Source: Diphasiastrum complanatum (taxonomy: Eukaryota; Streptophyta; Lycopodiopsida; Lycopodiales; Lycopodiaceae). Taken from it: a stretch of 64,000 bases of DNA. The notes under the pieces are model-generated. The model saw only the letters and a list, made by a program, of their open reading frames with translations, was not told where the DNA came from and did no database searches. The stretch is from contig CM055096.1 in assembly GCA_029204225.1 (NCBI GenBank), positions 69,959,444 to 70,023,443 on the forward strand. The letters run 5' to 3'. Made by a program: the position numbers and the translations under genes. Positions 44,996 to 54,550 of the stretch are shown one piece after another (within the stretch, counting starts at the first letter, position 1; the number at the start of each line of letters is the position of its first letter).

Positions 44996-46087
44996 TCAAA
45001 GTGATGATCTGAACTTCATAAAAGGTGTCTTTTGAAGTGGTTTAGTAAGTAGATCAGCTACACATTCATTGCTTGGAACATGCTCCAAAGCAATCTCCTT
45101 GGCTTGCACCATTTCTCTCACAAAGTGATGGCATATCTCAATGTGCTTAGATCTTGCATGGAAGATTGGGTTAGATGCAAGGTGTTGGACTGATATATTG
45201 TCATTGTAGATGATTGGTGCCTCCTCTGAATCCATGATCTTTAGTTCCACCAATAATCTCTTGATCCAAAGTACCTCCTTTGTAGTGGTTGTCAAAGCTT
45301 TGTACTCGGCCTCGGTTGAAGATAGAGATATAGTTTCTTGCTTTTTTGAAAGCCATGAAACCACACCTTCTCCTATGAAAGTTGAATAGGCACTTGTTGA
45401 TTTCCTATGCCTCTTGTCCCCTGCAAAATCTGAATCACTAAATGCATGAAGGTTAATCACATCTCCTCTATATAGAATCCCAAAATCCAATGTACCCGAG
45501 ATGTATCTTAGAATCCTCTTAGCCTTTTTCCAATGGATATTCAATGGCTTTTGCATGGATTGGCTCAACCTACATACACTAAAGCTAAGATCTGGTCTAG
45601 TTATAGTTATCCACATTAAGGAACATATAAGTTGCCTAAACAAAGTGATGTCCATGAAGGATCTTTCATCATCTTCATTTGGCACTTTTACATCTTGCTC
45701 CATTGGTGTGTCAACACTTTTGCATACTTCCATCTTAAACTTCTTCAAAAGACTTTGAGCATAGTTTACTTGACTTATAAAGATAAAATCAGACCCTCTA
45801 AGTACTTCTATGCCTAAGATGAAGTGAAGACACCCTAGATCTACCATCTTGAACTCTAAGGATAGATCTATCTTGATTTTTTCAATACCATCAACACTAT
45901 TTCCACTAATGATGATGTCATCTACATAAATGAGTAAAAGTACAATACCAACATCATCAAACTTAATGTAAAGAGTAGGATCATATTCACTTTGAACAAA
46001 AGAAAGTGAAATAAGATAGCAATGTAGTCTTAATTCCAAGATCTCGAGGCTTGCTTCAAGCCATAGATGCTTCTTTGGAGATGGCAT
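44996..46087 (-). pseudogene. Nested copia: RT C-terminal half and RNase H
   Basis: 363 codons. Catalytic YVDDIIISG is at residues 54-62 and FKMVDLGCLHFILGIEV follows, then PVDTPME-like SVDTPMEQDV, LMWITITRPDL and AKRILRYISGTLDFGI. RNase H motifs are SDSDFAGDKRHRKSTS, SLSSTEAEYKAL and NDNISVQHLASNP, then HIEICHHFVREMV and a C-terminal ADLLTKPL. All catalytic positions look intact. The first about 25 residues come from a wrong frame, so the true RT enters through a frameshift from the 46030-46353 frame. Confidence 0.93.
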
Positions 46088-46353
46088 ACTTTGTTCTCCA
46101 TTCCATGCTTGATGAACCCTTGTGGCTGCTCCATATAGATATCCTCTTCCAAAAAACCATTCAAGAAAGCATTAGAGACATCCATTTGACATAGAATCCA
46201 TTCAAAATGTGATGCAAGTGCAATGATTAGTCTTATTGTGACCATCTTGGCCACGGGTGCAAAAGTTTCCTCATAGTCTATCCCTCTCTCTTGAGCATAA
46301 CCTTTTGCAACTAATCTTGCTTTATGTTTGTTAACACTCTCATTTGCATTCAA
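46030..46353 (-). pseudogene. Nested copia: RT N-terminal half
   Basis: [66 protein letters not shown] and [17 protein letters not shown], the canonical first half of copia RT. A stop follows RSWN, where the frame should continue into the 44996-46087 segment. Upstream, [13 protein letters not shown] continues in frame to the TGA at 46374-46376. Confidence 0.93.
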
Positions 46354-46374
46354 CTTAAGCTTGAAGACCCACTT

Positions 46375-47814
46375 TCATCCTATTACATTCCTTTGAGGTC
46401 TCTCAACAAGCAACCAAGTTTCATTCTCAATCAAGGCATCATACTCATCCAACATAGCTTTATACCATTCTTTGGAGTTCAATGCATCTTCAACATTAGA
46501 CGGTTCTTCAAAACTAGATAAAGCATAAGAAGTGGATGAGATACCCTCAACTTGTTGTCCTTTGCCTTGATATGTGAGCCTTGATGGCTCCACTTTTGCC
46601 CTTGAAGATCTCCTTGGTGTGATAGGTGGGTTTGGTGCTTGCTCCTCCATGAACTCCTCCTCAAAACCAAGATCTTGCTCCTCGGCCATCTTCTTCTTGA
46701 TTGTTGGAGCACTTGAGCCTTCTTCAAGCATATGCATATGATGTTCATCAAAGATGACGTCCCTTGAAACAACAAATTTGTTTAAGGATGGGAGATAGAC
46801 TTTGTAGCCCTTGCTTGAGCTTGCATATCCAAGCATGATCCCTCTTGTGGAAGATGGATCCTCCTTGGTTCTTGTTTCCAATGGCACATGCACATAACAT
46901 ATACACCCAAAAACTTTCAAGTGATTAAGATTGGGTTTCTTTCCATACAACATCTCATAAGGAGTTTTGTCTTCAATTGCTTTGCAAGACACCCTATTCA
47001 TCAAGTAGTTTGCACATACAAGAGACTCACCCCAAAAGGATTTGGGCAAACAAGCATCTAATCTTAAAGCCTTAGAACATTCACATAATGTTCTATTCCT
47101 TCTTTCAGCAACTCCATTTTGTTGAGGAGTGTAAGGACAAGAAGTCTCTTTCTTGATCCCTTCCTCCTCACAAAAGGCCTTGAACTCATTGGAGATGAAT
47201 TCTCCACCATTGTCACTTCTAAGAATCTTGATGCTATGATTATGATGCTTTTCCACAAACAACTTGAACTTTACAAAAGTATCAAATACTTGAGACTTGA
47301 AGGAAAGTAAGAACACCCAACAATATCTTGAGTAGTCATCATTGAAGGTTAAAAACATGGATGAACCTCCATTAGATTTGGTGCTAGCAATGTGCACATC
47401 CGAGTGTATGAGTTCAAGAGGATGAGATGACTTTGTGATGGAGTTAGGAAACACCTTCTTATGTGCCTTGGATAAGGCACAAGCTTCACAAACCTTGTCT
47501 TCCTTCCCAATAGACCTTGGTAGGCCTAAAGCATACTCCTCCTTGATCATAGCCTCCATGGAACCCGAGTTGACATGTCCAAGTCTTTTGTGCCATAAAG
47601 TAAAGGTAGATATCTTGCTCTTCTCGGCCAACATGACAACATTAGTATCCACAAATGCATCCAGCTTATAAAGTTTGCCAAGTCTAGTGCCCTTAGCCGC
47701 TATCTTACCCTTCTTCTTGATGAAACATTCATTTGAAGCAAAATCAACATTGAAACCATTGTCTACCATTTGACCAACACTTAGTAGATTCTTTGTTATT
47801 GTAGGAATGTACAA
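46375..47814 (-). pseudogene. Nested copia: integrase and linker
   Basis: 479 codons. Zinc motif: H75, H80, C109, C112 (WHKRLGH ... CEAC). Catalytic core: D139 (LIHSDV), D201 (LRSDNGGEF) and E237 (NGVAERRNR), an exact D,D(35)E. KVFGCICYVHVP and MLGYASSSKGYKVY form the tail, then VSRDVIFDE, an acidic linker, and the RT entry ENETWLLVERPQRNVIG. A TGA then replaces the cysteine expected before KWVF. The integrase itself looks undamaged. Copia integrase inserts the cDNA with a 5-bp stagger, consistent with CCTCT. Confidence 0.95.
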
Positions 47815-47846
47815 AACACCTTCTATGTTGATCTTTTTGGAAGATC

Positions 47847-48854
47847 CTAAGCAAAGGGGAATGCTACCAACTCCTTCAATCTTACAAGCTTCATGTGTGA
47901 ACTAGCACCCGAGTCAATCCACCAAGGATCTTCTCCTTTGAAGCTTGTTGAAGAAAATATGGACATCATGAGAGAGTCCTCATGTGAACTCTCCTCCTCC
48001 TCCTCTTTGCTCATGTTGGCTTGGCTTTGATCTTGCTTCCTCTTGAAGCATTCCGAGGCATAATGCCCCATCTTGCTACAATAGTAGCACTTCACCTTTG
48101 ATTTGTCCTTCTTGACTTTGGTGGTTGATGGAGATGCCTTTGGGGGTCCTTTTTGATCCTCAAGCTTTGTAGACTTCTTGAATGTTGATCCTTTGCCTTT
48201 GGACTTGTCTTTTCCTTTGGTGAAGAGAGCTTGGTCATCTCCACCTTGGATGGAAAGCCTATCCATCCTCTCTTGCATTTGGCTCCTTCTTGATTCCTCG
48301 GCCATGAGTGTGCCTTGGAGTTCTTCAAGTATGGGTAGCTTACCCATAATTGCATATCCTTGAACCAAATTGTCAAATTCAAAGCTTAGTCCATTCAATA
48401 TGAGTTGAACAAGATCTTCATCCTTGATAGGGTCACCTATAAAGGCTAGCTCTTTGTTCAATTCCTTTACTCTTAGGACAAAAATATGTGCACTCTCTCC
48501 TTTCTTTTGATAGCTTCTATAGATTTGATTCTTCAAAGCTAACATTCTAGTTTGGTTCTTGGATTCATAGACCTTTTGCAAAGTCTCCCAAGCATCTTGA
48601 GCTGAAGTGCAATCTCCTACCTCTCTTACGAGTTCATTTGCAACATTCATTTTTATGCAATGTAGTGCAACATTGCACCTCTTGATGTATTTGGCTTTTT
48701 CTTGAGGATGAATAGGTTCACCCTCCTTACCATTTACAATTTCCATCAGATCTTGCATGATCATGATAGATTCCATTCTAACTTTCCATATGGAATAGTT
48801 AGTTTTGTTGAGCCTTTCATTAGTATCCAAAAGATATGCATTTATAGATGCCAT
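47847..48854 (-). pseudogene. Nested copia: Gag and protease start
   Basis: 335 codons from ATG: a UBN2-type Gag (KTNYSIWKVRMESIM, DAWETLQKVYESKNQ, LVQLILNGLSFEFDNLV), a basic linker, the zinc knuckle CYYCSKMGHYASEC at residues 256-269 and the protease active site WWIDSGASSHM at 311-321. After that the frame is wrong. The continuation (EACKIEGVGSIPL, INIEGVLYIPTI) lies in the next frame and leads into the integrase ORF at 47814. So protease has a short deletion with frameshift just after DSGASSH. Confidence 0.95.
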
Positions 48855-49652
48855 CTAGTCTCCTAATCAAGGACTTGACACAAATGAAGGTTACTTCTAT
48901 TGATTTGATTGAAGGTCTACCTTATCCCACTTCTTAGGGACCTGAAAAGCTCAGTAATAGACTTCCTATAAAGATCTAAGAATGATCTCTAACAAAATCA
49001 AATCATAGAATACTAGAAACAATGCACTTGCTTGATTGAAGTAGACAATACTAGTAGAATTGCCCCTCTTTCTATAAAGAACATTAAAGCTTCCAAATGA
49101 TCTGATCAAGAGTGAATTTCAGCAACCTAATATACTTCCAAAATCACTTGTAAAAGATCTAAATGGAACTTAATGAGGATGCAACACAATCTACTATCCA
49201 ATCACAAGCAAAAAATGATCAAAATTGATGAAAAATTGATCTAATTTGGTGCATAAGTCAAGCAATGGTTGGACTGAACCTAAATAACTTTAGGAGGTGT
49301 CTACTACACCTTAGAACAGCCTTGAAGAGTCCCCAAAACTCTGATCTTCCCTCTCCTTGAATGCTAGAAAGCCTCCTCTATGAAATCACCTCCAAAACTT
49401 GCTTAGAAATCAATGCTTGGAGCAAGCAAAACTTGCTATCTTGGTAATGTGAATTGAATTCAACTTTGCCTCTGGTTTTAGACACCTAAACACCTGCAAA
49501 TGAAGTCACACAACACCAATCTCCAATGTATTTGACTCACTTTGAGTTCTAGAATCAATACTAGATGCTAAGATCCAATCTACACAAGATTTAGATCAAA
49601 AATTGTGATCAAATTGAATGAAAACCAAGGATTTAGCTCATTTCAGCCTTTA
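48855..49652 (-). other. 5' leader of the nested copia
   Basis: About 800 nt between the PBS and the Gag ATG, with no open frame or recognised motif. Untranslated leaders of this size occur in plant copia elements and may hold packaging signals. Confidence 0.7.
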
Positions 49653-49665
49653 GGCTCTGATACCA
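49653..49665 (-). other. Primer-binding site, initiator-Met tRNA type
   Basis: On the - strand TGGTATCAGAGCC lies with no gap next to the LTR, a perfect match to the usual site plus one base. Confidence 0.95.
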
Positions 49666-50347
49666 TGTAAAAATTACAGCAATTAAGGATCCTAAAACAC
49701 TTGAAATGATGAGGGAAACAATAGATTATGATTTCATAAGATTAGCACAAGTTGAACCATCAAAATCCATCAAAAATCTATGCTTGAACCTCACTAAATG
49801 GCCCAAATCCTTGAAGAAGGCTTCACACGTGTGAAAGTACAGCCTCCCACAGTATGAGTACTGTACACCAGACCTACATTCAATCCTATAATCATTAGTA
49901 ATCACAAGTACTCAAACAATTATGAACTTAGAGAGCAATTGCACCATTATGAGAGAAAAAACATGAAATTGCTTGATTGATTTTGGTGAGATATCATCAC
50001 CTATATATACATGATCCATCACGATTTTGGGCAGGTATGAGTAACCCTAAACCTATCCCTAATGCTAATTTTGGTGGATCTTTCATCCCTACCAAGTTAG
50101 GGTTGGAATCTTGGAGATCCCTCAACAATGCAAAAATTAACAAAAATAGCTCCTATTTTTTCTCCCTTGTATCTAAGCATAATTTGGACTCATTCCAAAG
50201 GTTCTAACACTTAGCTCTACTTGAGAACATCCTTATGAATGGAATACTATGCTATTTGGCACGTGTGACAAGCCACATCATGACCATCTAACTATTTACA
50301 AGTCATATGACCAAAACTAGTCAAGCTAGAATTGTGAATTTTTAACA
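49666..50347 (-). repeat. 5' LTR of the nested copia
   Basis: 682 bp, same ends as the left copy. Differences include AATT/AAAT near the start, TCTATG/TTTATG, CTAAAT/CTGAAT, ACAGCC/ACGGCC, AGTATG/AGTCTG and ACTTAG/ACATAG, with the rest in the last 150 bp. Confidence 0.97.
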
Positions 50348-50352
50348 CCTCT

Positions 50353-50860
50353 TAAGTATTTCTGTAATCAACATGATCTTCAGGGGAGAAAAGCTCAATG
50401 GGCTAAATTGATGTAGGGATTCAATCATGAAATCCGCTACATAAGAGAAAGATCTAATCAAGTTGCAGATGCTCTTAGTCAGATCAGTGAGCTAAACGAG
50501 TTGTCATTCACCCAGATTTCTACGGATCTATATCTTTCGCTGAGAGAAAAATATGAATCAGATTCCCATTTTGGTCACATTTGGAACGTTGTTCAGGTCG
50601 GAAGAAATATGGATAGTGTTGAGTCAGAAACACAGGGGACTCAACTAACTAAGAAAGATAAGAAGATTGTGGAACAGTTCACCATTCGAGATGGATTACT
50701 ATTTCGGAATGGGAAAGTTTGCGTACCTGGTGATGATGAGCTCAAACGTAAGATTTTGTTTGAATGTCATGACATACCTTGTGCATTGTTAGTGATAGAG
50801 ATCCTAAGTTCACAAGTCACTTTTGGTCAGCAATATTCCATAAACTTGAAACTTCTTTGA
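50353..50860 (+). pseudogene. Gypsy RNase H end and integrase N-terminus
   Basis: Resumes RNase H with LKYFCNQHDLQGRKAQW, NHEIRYIREKSNQVADALS (C-terminal RNase H, ADALS motif), a linker, then the integrase N-terminal part FTIRDGLLFRNGKVCVP and KRKILFECHDIP. It jumps directly to LLVIEILSSQVTFGQQ. The zinc-binding HHCC segment and the first two catalytic residues are therefore deleted (about 150 residues compared with the 6.3 kb copy). Confidence 0.88.
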
Positions 50861-51654
50861 GTGTAAGTTCTTTTTTATCATCCTGAATCAGATGGCCAGA
50901 CAGAAAGGACTAATCAAACTATGGAAGATATTTTGAGGATGAATGTTTCTCATAGGCAATCTCATTGGAAAGATTATCTCCCACTGGTTGAGTTTGCATA
51001 TAATAGTAGAAAACATTCTGCTACAGGTTACAATCCTTTTATGCTTATGTACGGTTTTGAACCTAGATCTCCAGGAAATGTTGAGACGAAGTCTGTTAAG
51101 ATCCAGAAGGTTGCTGATTTTTTACATGATATGCAAGAAATGTTGCAAGTGGCTAAGGATAGTGTTCGAAGTGTAAACACTATACCGATCTTAAGAGATC
51201 TCCAAGAGATTTTAAAATTGATGACTGGGTATATCTTAGAATTCCATAAGATTCTAAGACATTACGTACTGGGAAGCATAATAAGCTATCTACCCGTTAT
51301 TGTGGACCTTTCTGGATTGTACGTAGAATTGGTTCTTTGGCATATGAACTCGATCTTCAAGAAAAATCAATTGCACACCCAATATTCCATGTAAGTCATT
51401 TGAAACTAAGTTTACATGATGGTGATATAGTTGGATCGAATGAGGATTTATCCCATTTGGAAGATTTGTCGCTTAGTGTACATTTGGAACCTGAGAAAGT
51501 GCTCAGAACAAGAGATAAACAATTGAGAAATCGTTCTATCTCTGAGTGCTTAATTCGGTGGAACGGTCGTACCGAGGATGATGGTTTGTGGGAGAGAGTT
51601 GATAGCATAAAGAAGAATTTTGCGAATTTCAGTTTCTAAGGATAGAAACAGTTT
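50861..51654 (+). pseudogene. Gypsy integrase C-terminal part with chromodomain-like end
   Basis: FYHPESDGQTERTNQTMED (third catalytic residue, E of TER), WKDYLPLVEFAYNSRKHSA, GYNPFMLMYGFEPRSP and FLHDMQEMLQVAKDS fall in the 50921-51394 frame. After a shift, 51337-51639 reads AYELDLQ, AHPIFHVSHLKLSL and, at the end, PEKVLRTRDKQLRNRS, ECLIRWNGRTEDDGLWERV. The last block fits a gypsy chromodomain (R-x-R, YLVKWKG, W). Chromodomains in these elements bind histone marks and guide insertion. Confidence 0.85.
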
Positions 51655-51667
51655 AAGGAGGGAAGAA
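51655..51667 (+). other. Gypsy polypurine tract
   Basis: AAGGAGGGAAGAA directly precedes TGTTATGTCC, the LTR start. Primer site for plus-strand synthesis. Confidence 0.8.
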
Positions 51668-51954
51668 TGTTATGTCCATGACCAATACATAGGATACAGT
51701 AAGGCTCCTAGTCTTGGATACACGGTACTCCAGTGAAACAAGCTATTAGTTATGCAACGTCATACTGGACGTGACCCAAAAAGTAACTAATATCCTTGTG
51801 AGGCCCAGAACACACTAAATGGAGTTTAGACAAGGTATGAGACAGTGTATGCATGTGTAAAGTTATCAATAGCAATTCTATGAATAGTTGGTCCAGTCGC
51901 TATGATTTGTAAACAGGATCTAAGGAGCTTCCCTTATAATTCCGCATTGCAAAC
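51668..51954 (+). repeat. Gypsy 3' LTR, truncated
   Basis: It starts TGTTATGTCCATGACC. The right end is lost at 51955, where a copia LTR in opposite orientation begins. Confidence 0.7.
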
Positions 51955-52475
51955 TGTCAGAAAGTGGTGTGTAGAAGATAGGTCTAGCTGAATAAAGAAA
52001 CGAACTCGAAAAGAAATGAATGAAAATATTCGAGTGTCTAGAAAGAAAACTTTTTGTGCATGGCGGAATAAAGTATCTTCATCTTTCCAATGCATGACTA
52101 CGCCTATCAATTTCAAACAAAAACAATAGTGATAGAAATTACGTTTGAACTTATAGTAACTAACTTTGAAATCACCAGTACTACAGTGATTACGTAGCCA
52201 AACAATTAAGCATCGAAAATTATCAGACAAATAATAAGTCGCGAATTGTTCACAAATTAGTCACGAAAAAATATAGAAATGCATACATTCTGAGACAAAA
52301 ACTGAACGCAATAAAGGATAGTATCGATTCAATATGAAAACGTAACAGAAGTAAATGAGTACAATAAGTTGCGGATCGAAACCGCATACTCTATGCTATA
52401 TCTGAACAGCTAAAATGAAAGTTTGAATTAAGCGCAATGCTAATAAGTAGTGGCTCAATAACAATCTCTAAAACA
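51955..52475 (-). repeat. Copia LTR fragment of the 61 kb family
   Basis: On the - strand it matches 61206-61691 closely across the whole length, from TGTTTTAGAGATTGTTATTG to CACCACTTT. It keeps a roughly 34-bp stretch between two CATGCA words that the 61 kb copy has lost. TG...CA ends are present but no target duplication. It is either a solo LTR or a fragment whose 5' part is gone. Confidence 0.85.
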
Positions 52476-53624
52476 TCTCCGATGGTCCATCTTGCTCGCG
52501 ATTCCCATCGTGGATTCGCCTCTTCACCAATCTGACGGGTGTCAGTGATCTGGCACGCTGATCCTCAGCCCTGGGTCTGCGGGTCCCTTCAATACACTAT
52601 GGGCCTTATTCCTGTGGGTGCGCGCGACAGCCTCCTCGTGGCCATCTTCTTCCTCCTTCAAGCTTTCAAGCTTCCTTGGCTATGGTAGCTCTAATGATTC
52701 CTCAACCATCTGTCTCTCTCTCTGGGCCGCGGCCTTCCACGGCTCTTGGCAAAATGTTCACACTCCTAGGGCACCCATCTGTATAAACTCACAGCACTGA
52801 ACAAGTCCTTCTACAGATAAAGATCTAGGGTTTTTCTACTATAAACTCTAGTTGCTCATTCCTTCCATAGTTAGAGGAATGAAATGTTGTCTCATTGTTT
52901 CATGTCTGCTCATGGCCATTTGCCCGTAGCTATGCCCTAACAAAACACCCTACTACAGCCATTGACAGCTCCAGAATCTATCAGATACATAGAGAAATCC
53001 ACGGTTTATCATCTGTAATCCCCAGCCTGCAGTCGCATAACTTTTGAGAAGAAGAATGAATTGATCATAGCCTGCTCCATGGCTAACCCTGCCCTTATGG
53101 CAATCGCTTGGCCTTTCCCATACAGTGTTGGGTAGCAATTTATAGTGCCCAATTCCATCAAGAATAGAGAAAGATCTATGGTTTTACGATTTTTTCGAAA
53201 CTTCGACCACCATAGCTAATTTCCAAAATTGCTTCTTTCTTCCACCAGTATAAATGGATTTCAATATCCTCTCACCTCTGAGATGCCACTACCTTGCTTC
53301 CCATTCTGATCCGCTCCACTCCCCAATTGATGGAGTACTCAGAGAAATCCGGCTAGCTTCTTGTCATAGCCACATACAACCGTTTTTTGAGCAATTTTCC
53401 ATGAATTCTCATCTAAATTCACGTACGACGACCGTTCTGATCTTTCCCGAAGCTCCAATCGAAGGAGCTTTGTTGTCTCCTGCCATCCATATTGCCGACA
53501 CCCCCCCCCGGTACGAAGTCCTCTCTCCTGAGACGCTCTGAGTGCTATTTCTCCTGGTGAAAGATGCTATTCCATAGCTCCATCGGATCGTGCATACTTG
53601 CATCACCCTGCCACTCTGATACCA
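52476..53624 (-). mobile_element. Leader and 5' internal part of a - strand LTR element
   Basis: Begins at a PBS (53614-53624, TGGTATCAGAG on the - strand) and runs left to the LTR fragment at 52475. Frames up to 95 aa on + and 65 aa on - resemble no Gag. It is GC-richer than its surroundings. What it encodes, if anything, is not clear. Confidence 0.5.
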
Positions 53625-53627
53625 AGT

Positions 53628-53870
53628 TGAAATTCCGATAGAATCTAGTGCAATATTGTGAACTCAAGGGTGAAGGCCTGTCCTAAGCTCTTAAAGGCCA
53701 AAAGATATATTGGCTCATCATTCACATAAAACTAGTCTCAAATCAACTTAAATCAAAATCAAATAAAACTTTAAATTAAAACTCAAAAACATTACATCAC
53801 ATAGATTCATTCACACAACAACGGAAGCACTGAGGGGTCAAGATGCCCCCCCCTCGAAGGATTCTTTTTT
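53628..53870 (-). repeat. LTR next to the 53.6 kb PBS (right end uncertain)
   Basis: TGAAATTCCGATAG (reverse complement ...ATTTCA) adjoins the PBS after three bases, as an LTR end should. The right end is not found. A (C)7 run with GATGCCCCCCCCT at 53840 is also present at 21398 in the dispersed repeat. Confidence 0.45.
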
Positions 53871-54054
53871 TTGTCATTATGCAAATCCAATTGTCCAATG
53901 CCAATTACATATACAATGGATTCCAATAGGGGTCTCAGATGTAGGAACATCAACTTAATATAGACTTAGTTCATATTCAATGATCTTAATTCCATATCTA
54001 AGCATAGAAATTTCTTCATAAGTCTTAATATTTCCGACATGCAATCATGTTGGA

Positions 54055-54135
54055 TCTTGGATTCTTGTCATGCAATCATAAGGGTTCATAGATTCTTGAT
54101 ATGCAATCATAAGGGTTCATAGATTCTTGACATGC
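54055..54135. repeat. 31-bp tandem repeat
   Basis: Two and a half copies of GATTCTTG(T/A)(C/T)ATGCAATCATAAGGGTTCATA. It precedes the 72-bp array and shares the word ACATGCAA with it. Confidence 0.85.
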
Positions 54136-54181
54136 AACAGTCATGAAGTGACATGCATGGTCATTTTGAAATGCATGGTGT

Positions 54182-54550
54182 GACATGCAAGCTTCAAATC
54201 TGACGTGCAAGCTTTAGATCTGACATGCAAGCTCTAGATTTGACATGCATGGACAATAGGCCACAGATGCTACAACATGCAAGCTTCAAATCTGACATGC
54301 AAGCTCTAGATCTGACATGCATGGACAATAAGCCACAGATGATATGACATGCAAGCTTCAAATCTGACATGCAAGCTCTAGGTCTGACATGCATGGACAT
54401 TAGGCCACGGATGATATGACATGCAAGCTTCAAATCTGACATGTAAGCTCTAGGTCTGACATGCATGGAGAATAGGCCACTGATGGCATGACATGCAAGC
54501 TCTAGATCTGACATGCATGGACAATAGGCCACAGATAGCCTGACATGCAT
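54182..54550. repeat. 72-bp minisatellite, about five copies
   Basis: Units contain ACATGCAAGCTTCAAATCTG, ACATGCAAGCTCTAGATCTG and ACATGCATGGACAATAGGCCAC. The 72-nt period keeps a - strand frame open for 118 codons (54194-54550) with the repeated peptide MSDLKLACHI..GL.SMHVR. No signal or family, and likely a by-product of the period. Confidence 0.9.

Larger units (their letters stand above)
44267..50347 (-). mobile_element. Nearly complete Ty1/copia element nested in gypsy RNase H
   Basis: 6,081 bp with two 682-bp LTRs (TG...CA), a PBS touching the right LTR, a polypurine tract touching the left LTR and a 5-bp target duplication. All Gag-Pol domains are in copia order on the - strand. The LTRs have no length difference and about a dozen substitutions by eye, so this is the youngest insertion in the window. 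Autonomy is lost: a deletion/frameshift after the protease active site, a TGA at 46374-46376, and a frameshift near 46030-46087 within RT. Confidence 0.97.
43980..51954 (+). mobile_element. Second Ty3/gypsy element, split by a nested copia
   Basis: RNase H runs from 43980 to 44266 and resumes at 50353. The integrase C-terminal part, a chromodomain-like tail, a polypurine tract and the start of the 3' LTR follow. The left part (LTR, Gag, protease, RT) is missing. Removing 44267-50347 and one copy of CCTCT makes the RNase H homology continuous. Same family as the gypsy at 4.1-7.6 kb. Confidence 0.92.
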
